Source: Bacillota bacterium
GTDB lineage: Bacteria; Bacillota; UBA4882; UBA8346
Length of the DNA stretch: 7,668 nt
Direction: 5' to 3'
Assembly (NCBI GenBank): GCA_003501365.1
Contig: DNPP01000284.1
Coordinates: 1 to 7,668, forward strand
The position numbers and the translations under genes were made by a program. The notes below the pieces were generated by a model. That model ran no database searches, was not told the origin of the DNA, and saw only the letters and a program-made list of their open reading frames with translations. Positions 1-5,759 of this stretch are shown here, in pieces. Position 1 is the first letter of the stretch; each line of letters begins with the position of its first letter.

Positions 1-374
1 CGTTTTTCATGTTCGACATTGACAATTTTAAAGAAATTAACGACATGCATGGCCACATGTTTGGAAATGCAGTTCTGGCGATGGTTGCCGACAAGCTGCG
101 AAACGCAATTAATGGATATGGGATTGCGGCTCGCTGGGGTGGGGACGAATTTATAGGAATATTAGCGGTCGAACCTATGGAGACCCGACGGATTATCAGC
201 CAGTTTATGGACGCTCTTAGAAATGAGAAAAAAGATAACGGTTTGACTGTAACGGTGAGTGTAGGAATTATTGAGATCAACGAAAAATTTAGCATGGAGC
301 AGGTAGTAAAAAAAGCGGATGAGGTAATGTACTATTCTAAGGAAAATGGTCGGGATCGGATCACGTTCTGCTGA
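1..374 (+). CDS. GGDEF-domain protein (diguanylate cyclase), 3' end only
   Basis: This is the C-terminal part of a GGDEF domain, which condenses two GTP into cyclic di-GMP. The reading frame is open to the left edge, and the family-typical phrase FFMFDIDNFKEIND sits right at the edge, so the ATG at 9 is internal and the true start lies outside the window. The signature RWGGDEF is intact (GGDEF codons at 138-152), and the domain ends normally with an SVGI segment and a YYSKENGRDR-type helix before the TGA at 372-374. The RxxD inhibitory site normally found five residues before GGDEF is absent (the residues there are NGYG), so I infer weak or no product inhibition by that route. Any N-terminal sensor domain is unseen. 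It appears unrelated to the downstream iron genes, although an HD-GYP protein occurs about 5.4 kb further on. Confidence 0.93.
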   Translation, partial: FFMFDIDNFKEINDMHGHMFGNAVLAMVADKLRNAINGYGIAARWGGDEFIGILAVEPMETRRIISQFMDALRNEKKDNGLTVTVSVGIIEINEKFSMEQVVKKADEVMYYSKENGRDRITFC

Positions 375-394
375 GCGCAATGAGTATTTCCTAT

Positions 395-586
395 AAGATT
401 CATAATCCACACAACTCGGCTGGCCTTATCGTTGACGGTTTCCACGTTGATGTCATAGTGCTTGGAGATGGAAGGCTACTTCTGTTTTAAGCGGCCAATT
501 CGTTCATGAACTTTACTAAGGGTGACAATAGTTCTTTTATCTACCGAAGCGGCTAATCTTTCGATGTCTTCCAGGGGACTGAGATT
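395..586 (-). pseudogene. Decayed transposase-like fragment (possibly IS1634 family)
   Basis: This fills most of the 303-base gap between the GGDEF gene and the DtxR-type regulator. Read on the minus strand, one frame gives protein-like sequence: PLEDIERLAASVDKRT, then VHERIGRLKQK, then an in-frame TAG at 478-476, then PSISKHYDINVETVND. The run RIGRLKQK-(stop)-PSISKHYDI resembles, from memory, the RIGRLKEKYP...YDI stretch of IS1634-type transposases, with the TAG sitting where a tyrosine codon would be expected. There is no start, no catalytic residues and no visible terminal inverted repeat, so at most it is an internal scrap of an old insertion. The coding appearance is fairly clear; the family name is a tentative recollection. 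Confidence 0.4.
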
Positions 587-601
587 TTATAACTTTATTA
601 C

Positions 602-630
602 TTGACAATCCGTAGGAGATGAGATAAAGT
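602..630 (+). promoter_or_regulatory. Sigma-A-type promoter of the DtxR-family gene
   Basis: A perfect -35 box TTGACA (602-607) is followed after 17 bases by TAAAGT (625-630), which matches the -10 consensus at four of six positions. Transcription would start near 637. The palindromic operator at 642-657 would then lie just downstream of the start point, a layout suited to autorepression. Confidence 0.6.
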
Positions 631-641
631 ATTATTGTAAA

Positions 642-657
642 GTTAGTAAGACCTAAC
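642..657 (+). promoter_or_regulatory. Palindromic operator copy 1 (GTTAG-N6-CTAAC)
   Basis: GTTAG (642-646) and CTAAC (653-657) form a perfect inverted repeat separated by six bases. It lies between the predicted transcription start and the start codon of the DtxR-family gene. The same motif recurs four more times in the window, always ahead of iron-related genes. Half-sites of the TTAG/CTAA type are known for DtxR/IdeR-family regulators; assignment to this regulator is inferred from position. Confidence 0.7.
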
Positions 658-677
658 AATTAAAAATTGAGGGTATT

Positions 678-1109
678 ATGCGGGAAAGAATGTCGCTTTC
701 TCCATCTTTGGAAGACTATTTGGAAGTCATCCTGGATCTGAAGGAAGAAAATGAATCCATTCGGGTCACCGATTTGGCGGAGAAGTTACAGGTAGCCAAG
801 TCCAGTGTTAACCAGGCAGTGACCAAGTTAGCAGAATTGCAATTAGTGACTCATGATCGTTATGGGCCGTTGCAATTAACCGACTCGGGGGAACTCAAAG
901 CCCAGCAAGTGCGGGATAGACACAGAATTTTAGCGCGATTCATCAGTGAAACTTTGGGCGTTGATTCTAAAACGGCCGAGCAGGATGCTTGCGGGATTGA
1001 ACACTTTATCAGCTCGGTGACTATGGAGAGGTTAGTTGCTTACTTGGATAATATAATTAAGTCCGGTTGTCCGGAAAATCGCCTTGATAATAGTGGGAAA
1101 GTTAAATAA
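678..1109 (+). CDS. DtxR/MntR-family metal-dependent transcriptional regulator
   Basis: At 143 residues this is a short, MntR-like member of the DtxR family: an N-terminal winged helix (about residues 8-72, with RVTDLAEKLQVAKSSVNQAV as the helix-turn-helix) and a metal-binding dimerisation domain, without the C-terminal SH3-like domain of long DtxR proteins. By alignment from memory to Bacillus MntR, the ligands are D13, E16, H82, C105, E108 and H109. The Cys in DACGIEH matches Cys102 of iron-sensing DtxR, whereas MntR has Glu there; D13 is MntR-like, where DtxR has Met. I infer an Fe(II)-responsive repressor of itself, feoAAB and the DUF3793 cluster, given the repeated palindrome. The ATG at 678 is chosen because GAGGG (669-673) lies 4 bases before it; the ATG at 690 has no suitable ribosome site. 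Confidence 0.9.
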   Translation: MRERMSLSPSLEDYLEVILDLKEENESIRVTDLAEKLQVAKSSVNQAVTKLAELQLVTHDRYGPLQLTDSGELKAQQVRDRHRILARFISETLGVDSKTAEQDACGIEHFISSVTMERLVAYLDNIIKSGCPENRLDNSGKVK

Positions 1110-1120
1110 ATTTTTTTGGT

Positions 1121-1148
1121 TTGATGTTAGGAATGACTAACATATGAA
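1121..1148 (+). promoter_or_regulatory. Candidate promoter of the feo operon
   Basis: TTGATG (1121-1126) and TATGAA (1143-1148) are weak -35 and -10 candidates 16 bases apart. Operator copy 2 lies almost exactly in the spacer between them, which would block RNA polymerase. The leader to feoA would be about 130 bases long. A second possible -10 (TAATAA, 1245-1250) sits just before operator copy 4, so more than one start is possible. Confidence 0.4.
1124..1143 (+). promoter_or_regulatory. Palindromic operator copy 2, feo promoter
   Basis: A perfect 7-6-7 inverted repeat: ATGTTAG (1124-1130), six-base spacer GAATGA, CTAACAT (1137-1143). It overlaps the candidate feo promoter. It is one of three copies in the 174-base region before feoA. 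Confidence 0.72.
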
Positions 1149-1184
1149 AGATGTTTAAGGCGATAAAAGTAGCTTCCAATATTT

Positions 1185-1206
1185 TTTGTTAGGTTAGACG
1201 AACAAA
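1185..1206 (+). promoter_or_regulatory. Palindromic operator copy 3, feo leader
   Basis: An 8-6-8 inverted repeat with one mismatch: TTTGTTAG (1185-1192) and CGAACAAA (1199-1206). The mismatch is the G at 1200, where the other copies have T. The spacer itself contains an extra GTTAG (1193-1197), giving a tandem TTAGGTTAG that resembles half of the classical DtxR box. The centre is 62 bp from copy 2 and 63 bp from copy 4. Confidence 0.6.
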
Positions 1207-1250
1207 TGAAGGAAGTGATTGCAGGATTGTAAAAAAGATTTTGCTAATAA

Positions 1251-1266
1251 GTTAGGCGATACTAAC
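1251..1266 (+). promoter_or_regulatory. Palindromic operator copy 4, feo leader
   Basis: GTTAG (1251-1255) and CTAAC (1262-1266) form a perfect 5-6-5 inverted repeat, ending 17 bases before the first feoA start codon and just ahead of its ribosome site AAGGAG (1274-1279). Its position fits a block on transcription start or elongation. Confidence 0.68.
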
Positions 1267-1283
1267 AATAGTTAAGGAGATGG

Positions 1284-1604
1284 ATGAAGATGGAAACTTT
1301 GCTGGTAGTGGAAGAAAATCCTGACCTGTTCCTGCAGAACTCAGCGGGCTGTAAAACTAAAACGACAGAGGTTGAAATGCCGCTTGCCGCTCTAAGGACC
1401 GGGGAATGCGGGACAGTATTACGCATGGAAGGAAATGAAGAATTTCGCAGTAAAATGTTGGCGTTAGGTATTATCCCCGGTAAGGTTATAACCGTGACCA
1501 GAGGTGACCAACATCAGTCCTTTATTCTCCGGGTTGATCAAAGCCGGATCATGATGGACTGGAAATCTTTAAACCGGATTTATGTCCAATCCGGCGCTAT
1601 TTAA
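1284..1604 (+). CDS. feoA: FeoA-domain protein with N-terminal extension
   Basis: FeoA proteins are small SH3-like cytoplasmic partners of the iron transporter FeoB. The FeoA core runs from about residue 32 to 103: MPLAALRTGECGTV, then the family-typical KMLALGIIPGKVITV. The protein has 106 residues against about 75-80 for ordinary FeoA, because of a roughly 30-residue N-terminal extension of no recognised kind. The C-terminal half is divergent: the usual GDP...LSLR segment is replaced by GDQHQSF and MDWKSLNRIYV, so it is probably not interchangeable with the second FeoA. AAGGAG (1274-1279) lies 4 bases before the ATG at 1284 and 10 before an in-frame ATG at 1290, so the start could be two codons later. 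It is the first gene of feoA-feoA-feoB, 21 bases before the next. Confidence 0.88.
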   Translation: MKMETLLVVEENPDLFLQNSAGCKTKTTEVEMPLAALRTGECGTVLRMEGNEEFRSKMLALGIIPGKVITVTRGDQHQSFILRVDQSRIMMDWKSLNRIYVQSGAI

Positions 1605-1625
1605 AAATAAGGAGGAACTTGAGGT

Positions 1626-1862
1626 ATGAGTGATCGGCTGAAAGATTTGAAACCCGGTGAAATTGGGGAGATCATTGGTTATGAAGGCAGTGATCCGGTT
1701 TACCGGAATAAACTGCTGGCGATGGGCCTCACCAAAGGAATTGAAGTTAAATTGATCAAAGTCGCGCCTTTAGGCGACCCGGTTGAGGTTATGGTGCGCG
1801 ACTATAATTTGTCGCTTCGCAAAGCGGAGGCTGATATTTTACAAATAAGGAGGAAGTGTTGA
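1626..1862 (+). CDS. feoA: Ferrous iron transport accessory protein FeoA
   Basis: This is a canonical, full-length FeoA of 78 residues. It shows LKPGEIGEIIGYEG, then NKLLAMGLTKGIEVKLIKVAPLGDPVEV, then LSLRKAEADIL, the pattern that the preceding FeoA-domain protein partly lacks. FeoA is thought to assist or regulate FeoB at the inner face of the membrane. A strong GGAGG (1611-1615) lies 10 bases before the ATG, with GAGGT directly adjacent to it. The stop codon overlaps the feoB start by one base (TGATG), which implies translational coupling. Confidence 0.95.
   Translation: MSDRLKDLKPGEIGEIIGYEGSDPVYRNKLLAMGLTKGIEVKLIKVAPLGDPVEVMVRDYNLSLRKAEADILQIRRKC
1849..1853 (+). promoter_or_regulatory. 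Ribosome binding site deciding the feoB start
   Basis: GGAGG lies 8 bases before the ATG at 1862 but only 2 bases before the upstream in-frame GTG at 1856. This favours the ATG as the feoB start and places it on the feoA stop codon. Confidence 0.75.
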
Positions 1863-4195
1863 TGACGGAAGTAAGAACAATCGCCGTGGTAGGCAATCCC
1901 AACTGCGGTAAAACTACACTTTTTAACGGACTGACCGGAAGCAACCAACGGGTCGGCAACTGGCCGGGAGTCACGGTGGAAAAAAAGGAAGGCGTCCTTC
2001 AAATCGAAGGACAAAAAATCTCCCTGGTGGACTTGCCCGGCATCTATTCCCTGACGGCCCAATCCGAAGATGAACGGGTGGCTCGGGATTATATTTTAAG
2101 CGGCGAACCGGGACTGGTCATTAATATTTTAGACGCTACTAATTTGGAGCGTAATCTATATCTAACCACCCAGCTAATGGAGATGGGCGTTCCGGTCTTA
2201 CTGGTCGTCAATATGATGGATTTGGCGGCGGGAAAAGGGATTACGATTGACTTACCGCAACTGGCGAAGGGCTTGGGATGTCCGGCGGTGGGAATCAGCG
2301 CCACGCACAAAAAGGAATTGCACAATGTCAAAGACGCAATCGCTAAAGCCTGGCGTCAGCAAGCGGTTTCCGATAAACTGACCGAATATCCGGCGGAAAT
2401 CGAAGCGGTGATTGCAGCCTGGAGTCCGCAGCTTAAAGAAGCAAAAGGAATACTCGCGGTCAATCCGCGCTGGGCGGCGTTAAAATTATTGGAGCAGGAT
2501 TCATGGGTTACCGACAAGGTGACCGGGGCGGGCATTTTAAAGAAAACCCAAATTAAAGATGAACTGGACCGGCTGGAAATCAAGCTGAAAGATACTCCGG
2601 ATATAATTATGGCCGAATCCCGCTACCGTCTGATCCATAACTTGACCGGAAATGGGGTGCATCGCGGCGCTGCCCGGGAATCGATGAGCGATCGCATTGA
2701 CAAGATCGTCATGCACCGGTTGCTGGGGATTCCGATTTTTTTAGTCGCGCTGTACTTGATGTTTTGGGTGACCATGAATTTCGGCGGTTCTTTCATCGAT
2801 TTTTTTGATATTCTCTTCGGTACAATCTTTGTGGACGGATTTGGCGTTTTGCTATCAATGATTCATACTCCGCAGTGGCTGATTACGATTTTAGCCGGGG
2901 GGATCGGGGCAGGAGTTCAGACTCTGTCAACATTTATTCCGGTGATATTTATGATGTTCTTAATGTTATCGATATTAGAAGACTCAGGCTATATGGCCAG
3001 GGCTGCGTTTGTGATGGATCGCTTTTTACGATGGATTGGACTGCCGGGTAAAGCTTTCGTGCCGATGCTGGTGGGATTAGGTTGTAACGTACCGGCGATT
3101 ATGAGTACCCGGACGCTGGAAAACAAGCGAGACCGTTACTTAACGGTATTTATGATTCCTTTTATGTCATGCGGCGCCCGTCTGCCGGTTTACGCCTTAT
3201 TCGGAGCCGCTTTCTTCGGCGCGGGCGCTTCCAATATGGTATTCTCTCTTTACTTAATAGGGATTCTATTTGCGATTTTGACCGGTTTACTATTGAAAAA
3301 TACGCTCTTTAAAGGTGAAAGGTCCAATTTTGTGATGGAACTGCCGCCCTATCATGCGCCGCATTTTAAAAATGTCATGGAGTATACCTGGAGCCGGTTG
3401 AAAGTATTTATGTTCCGCACCAAGGTTATTATTGTTATAGTAACGGTATTGGCATTTTTAAATTCATTCGGCATCAATGGAACTTTTGGCAATGAAGATT
3501 CTCCGAATTCGGTTTTAGCGCAAATCGGCAAGACGATTACACCTGTTTTTGAACCGATGGGGGTGGAAAGGGAAAATTGGCCGGCAACAGTAGGCCTTTT
3601 TACAGGGATTTTTGCCAAAGAAGCCGTCGTTGGAACCTTGAATTCCCTTTATAGCCAAATTGATTCGGCCACTTCTCAAAAAGAGGGTGGAGCCGCGGAA
3701 GAAGATAAAGGGTTTGATTTATGGGGAGGCGTTAAGGATGCATTTGCCTCGATTCCTGAGGCTTTAAGCGGAGTTTGGGAAAGCTTACGGGATCCGTTGG
3801 GTCTGGGTGTGATTAGCGATGATAAAAAGGAAGTGGCAGAGGAAGTCGGCGCCGATCAACGGGTTTATTCCGTGATGCAGCATTATTTTACCAAAGGGCC
3901 GCTTCAAGCTTATGCTTATCTATTATTCATTCTACTCTATATGCCTTGTGTAGTCGCTCTGGGTGCGGCTGTACGAGAAATCGGCAAAGGATACGGCTGG
4001 CTCTCGATGGCCTATTTGACAGTGCTGGCTTGGGTATCGGCGACATTGTTCTACCAGATTACTCTGGGGCATCAATTGATTTGGGTCATCATTCCATTGG
4101 CGCTGTTGGCTCTTACGGCTATTACTTTCTGGTGGCTGGGTAAAAGAAATCTGCAGACGCTCGATGTCACGGAACGTCGGAATTTAGGAGCATGA
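1862..4195 (+). CDS. feoB: Ferrous iron transport protein B (FeoB), GTP-dependent
   Basis: FeoB imports Fe(II) across the cytoplasmic membrane, driven or gated by its N-terminal G protein. The protein has 777 residues, normal for the family. G-protein motifs are complete: G1 GNPNCGKT (11-18), G2 threonine in GVTVE (T38), G3 DLPG (57-60), G4 NMMD (117-120) and G5 SATHK (146-150). The helical GDI-like region spans about 160-275. Membrane segments start near residue 283 and include the conserved GLGCNVPAIMSTR (405-417), FAKEAVVGTLNSLY (584-597) and MPCVVALGA (694-702), with Gate-type repeats. A charged cytoplasmic loop lies at about 600-670. Start chosen at ATG 1862 because GGAGG is 8 bases upstream; GTG 1856 would add two residues. 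The gene lies directly after two feoA genes and under the three-operator feo region. No frameshift or missing motif is seen. Confidence 0.98.
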   Translation: MTEVRTIAVVGNPNCGKTTLFNGLTGSNQRVGNWPGVTVEKKEGVLQIEGQKISLVDLPGIYSLTAQSEDERVARDYILSGEPGLVINILDATNLERNLYLTTQLMEMGVPVLLVVNMMDLAAGKGITIDLPQLAKGLGCPAVGISATHKKELHNVKDAIAKAWRQQAVSDKLTEYPAEIEAVIAAWSPQLKEAKGILAVNPRWAALKLLEQDSWVTDKVTGAGILKKTQIKDELDRLEIKLKDTPDIIMAESRYRLIHNLTGNGVHRGAARESMSDRIDKIVMHRLLGIPIFLVALYLMFWVTMNFGGSFIDFFDILFGTIFVDGFGVLLSMIHTPQWLITILAGGIGAGVQTLSTFIPVIFMMFLMLSILEDSGYMARAAFVMDRFLRWIGLPGKAFVPMLVGLGCNVPAIMSTRTLENKRDRYLTVFMIPFMSCGARLPVYALFGAAFFGAGASNMVFSLYLIGILFAILTGLLLKNTLFKGERSNFVMELPPYHAPHFKNVMEYTWSRLKVFMFRTKVIIVIVTVLAFLNSFGINGTFGNEDSPNSVLAQIGKTITPVFEPMGVERENWPATVGLFTGIFAKEAVVGTLNSLYSQIDSATSQKEGGAAEEDKGFDLWGGVKDAFASIPEALSGVWESLRDPLGLGVISDDKKEVAEEVGADQRVYSVMQHYFTKGPLQAYAYLLFILLYMPCVVALGAAVREIGKGYGWLSMAYLTVLAWVSATLFYQITLGHQLIWVIIPLALLALTAITFWWLGKRNLQTLDVTERRNLGA

Positions 4196-4217
4196 ACGGT
4201 TAAACATCGATGGTTAT

Positions 4218-4246
4218 GCGTTGAGGAAATTTGGTTTCCTCAACGC
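4218..4246 (+). other. Strong 12-bp hairpin between feoB and the Fur-family gene
   Basis: A perfect 12-bp stem, GCGTTGAGGAAA (4218-4229) with TTTCCTCAACGC (4235-4246), closes a five-base loop TTTGG. No T-run follows, so it is not a standard intrinsic terminator. It ends 22 bases before the chosen start of the Fur-family gene. It could stabilise or delimit the feoAAB mRNA, mark a processing site, or reduce read-through into the regulator. Confidence 0.65.
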
Positions 4247-4268
4247 GATGCCGGAAAGAATTTTGACA

Positions 4269-4739
4269 ATGAAAAAAGCGCAGCAGTCTACTCCTAAAGA
4301 AACAGGTCGGACGGCATCCGAAATATCCGCAGTAATCTTGGCACTAACCGGAGCAGGCTATCGCCTGACCTCCCAACGACGGGCGGTATTGGATGTTTTA
4401 CTCCGGCAATCCGGTCAATATCTTGACGGTGAGACCATTTACAGTTTGATTAAACAAAATGTTCCCAATGTTGGAATGGCCACGGTATATCGCACGTTAA
4501 CGCTGCTCGGCGGTTTAAACTTTTTGTCCGTCATTCCTACGGGGGATAAAGGCAATCGTTACCGCCTTCAGCTTGACAGGCAAAGTAAATTTTGGTTGAT
4601 TTGTCGGAAATGCGGAGGGATACAGGAACATCCCAAGCCGGCGGAATGGATGACCCAGCTTTTGAAGAAGAGTGGTTTTTTGGTGGAAGAAGCCCATATT
4701 TATGGCATTTGTCAACAGTGTCTCCGTAAGAATTTATAA
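4269..4739 (+). CDS. Fur-family transcriptional regulator lacking usual sensory metal ligands
   Basis: The protein (156 residues) has the Fur winged helix, GYRLTSQRRAVLDVLL (30-45) and recognition helix GMATVYRTLTLL (69-80), plus a dimerisation domain with both structural zinc pairs, C112/C115 (CRKC) and C148/C151 (CQQC). Fur family members bind DNA in response to iron, zinc, manganese or peroxide. The regulatory ligands appear lost: the HHDH stretch before the first CxxC is RQSKFW here, the His pair before the (S/T)AE(D/E)LY helix is QY, and the Glu equivalent to E. coli E81 is Arg. It may therefore be a constitutive or differently tuned regulator. The ATG at 4269 is preferred, with a weak GGAAAG (4253-4258) upstream; ATG 4248 has no ribosome site and the TTG at 4221 lies inside the hairpin. 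It follows feoB by 73 bases. Confidence 0.88.
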   Translation: MKKAQQSTPKETGRTASEISAVILALTGAGYRLTSQRRAVLDVLLRQSGQYLDGETIYSLIKQNVPNVGMATVYRTLTLLGGLNFLSVIPTGDKGNRYRLQLDRQSKFWLICRKCGGIQEHPKPAEWMTQLLKKSGFLVEEAHIYGICQQCLRKNL

Positions 4740-4760
4740 AAAGGGGAATTTTTAGAGAAC

Positions 4761-4780
4761 AAGTTAGTTGTAACTAACTT
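4761..4780 (+). promoter_or_regulatory. Palindromic operator copy 5, before the DUF3793 cluster
   Basis: A perfect 7-6-7 inverted repeat: AAGTTAG (4761-4767), spacer TTGTAA, CTAACTT (4774-4780). The spacer's outer bases also pair (TT/AA), making this the most symmetric copy. It lies 20 bases before the DUF3793 start, in the 61-base gap after the Fur-family gene. I could not find a convincing -35/-10 pair around it, but the operator implies a separate promoter for the second cluster. Confidence 0.7.
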
Positions 4781-4800
4781 TTATATGGAAATGGAGAAAC

Positions 4801-5442
4801 ATGATGAAACGGGATTATAGGAGCGCAGGCCTTTGGCATGGTCAATCCACGGAGGATGATCAATCCATTGATTCCCTATTATACATAATCGCTTATCATT
4901 CATCACCGGTGCTGGAAAAGCAGAAACCGGCCGTGTTGTTGAATTTCGGAAATGAGCCCCGGCGCCGCTTGAATGATATCTGGCGAGAAAATCGGGATCG
5001 AATTCCTGGTACGGAAAATTTTCAGTATGATGAGTTGCGCCGGACTCCGGAGCGGACATTCGTGCTCTTTTATCATCCCAATCTGCTCCAAAATGTCTTG
5101 CAAGAAAAAGCGGCAGCCCAATACTTGCTTAGTTGCGGTTACCGGAGAGGACTGAGCTTGAATACGGCTTTGGCGGATCTGAAATCCCGGTTTGAACAAA
5201 GATGTCCTCATGAAATTGGAATCTTTCTTGGAATTCCCTTGCCGGATGTATTGGGATTTATTGAAAACGGAGGGAAAAATGCGTTGGCGGAAGGTTATTG
5301 GAAGGTCTACCATGACCCGGGTTTCAAACTGACCCTGTTCAACCGTTACCAGGAAGCCCAACATTGTTTCCTCCGCCTGATGAAGACCGGCAAGGGACCG
5401 CGAGAATATTTAATCGATAAGTCGATATTATGTACGGGATAA
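4801..5442 (+). CDS. DUF3793 family protein
   Basis: A 213-residue protein of the DUF3793 family, whose function is unknown; members are recalled to occur beside feo and flavodoxin genes in anaerobic Firmicutes. The recognisable core is PHEIGIFLGIPLPDVLGFI (136-154) followed by EGYWKVYHDP (164-173), with a Tyr/Phe-rich C-terminal helix (FNRYQEAQHCF, 180-190). The middle has a FVLFYHPNLL strand-helix segment (87-96). No signal peptide, membrane segment or Cys cluster is seen, so it is probably cytoplasmic. GGAG (4793-4796) lies 4 bases before ATG 4801 and 7 before ATG 4804, so either start is possible. It is the first gene of a five-gene cluster preceded by operator copy 5, which suggests control by iron. 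Confidence 0.85.
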   Translation: MMKRDYRSAGLWHGQSTEDDQSIDSLLYIIAYHSSPVLEKQKPAVLLNFGNEPRRRLNDIWRENRDRIPGTENFQYDELRRTPERTFVLFYHPNLLQNVLQEKAAAQYLLSCGYRRGLSLNTALADLKSRFEQRCPHEIGIFLGIPLPDVLGFIENGGKNALAEGYWKVYHDPGFKLTLFNRYQEAQHCFLRLMKTGKGPREYLIDKSILCTG

Positions 5443-5456
5443 GGGCGGGTGATAAA

Positions 5457-5759
5457 ATGTCCATCGTTATTTTTGGCGGAGATCGTTTGGGGAATATACC
5501 CAAAGTTTTAGAGAAGCATGGTTTTCGGCTGATTGAACATGTAACCGGGCGTAAAAAAGGCGATTTGAAAACGGCGATTCACCGGGAAGCCGAAGGGGTA
5601 CTGGTCTTCACCGATTTTCTTAATCATAAGTTGGCTTTAGGGGTGAAGGCCGCTGCCAAACGAAAAGGGCTCAAAGTGATATTCGTGAAACGTTCCTGTT
5701 CCCAACTGAGAGAGGCGTTGCTTTCCCTGAAAACCGCCGCTGTGGAGGGTAAGTCGTGA
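5457..5759 (+). CDS. DUF2325 domain-containing protein
   Basis: A 100-residue protein consisting only of a DUF2325 domain, function unknown. It opens with the characteristic IVIFGGDRLGNIPKVLEKHG, continues with an H..GRKKGDL segment, and has VLVFTDFLNHKLALGVK in the middle, which matches the domain's TD.(V/L).H motif. The fold is likely a small Rossmann-like alpha/beta domain. The ATG at 5457 is preferred because homology begins at MSIVIFGG; an upstream in-frame ATG at 5430 lies inside the DUF3793 gene. It starts 14 bases after DUF3793 and overlaps the next gene by 4 bases, so it is surely co-transcribed. Confidence 0.85.
   Translation: MSIVIFGGDRLGNIPKVLEKHGFRLIEHVTGRKKGDLKTAIHREAEGVLVFTDFLNHKLALGVKAAAKRKGLKVIFVKRSCSQLREALLSLKTAAVEGKS

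Noticed and set aside
162..410. Minus-strand open frame of 82 codons across the end of the GGDEF gene
   Set aside because: It lies opposite a clear GGDEF coding frame, its translation has no family features, and it is in a different frame from the transposase-like remnant.
1110..1122. T-run just after the DtxR-family gene as a terminator
   Set aside because: There is no stable GC-rich hairpin directly before it, so an intrinsic terminator is not supported.
1143..1283. A metal-sensing riboswitch in the feo leader
   Set aside because: I see no recognised riboswitch core; the structure present is explained by the spaced operator palindromes.
3946..4143. Plus-strand 65-codon open frame inside feoB
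   Set aside because: It is a shifted frame within the conserved C-terminal membrane region of FeoB, with no ribosome site or recognisable features.
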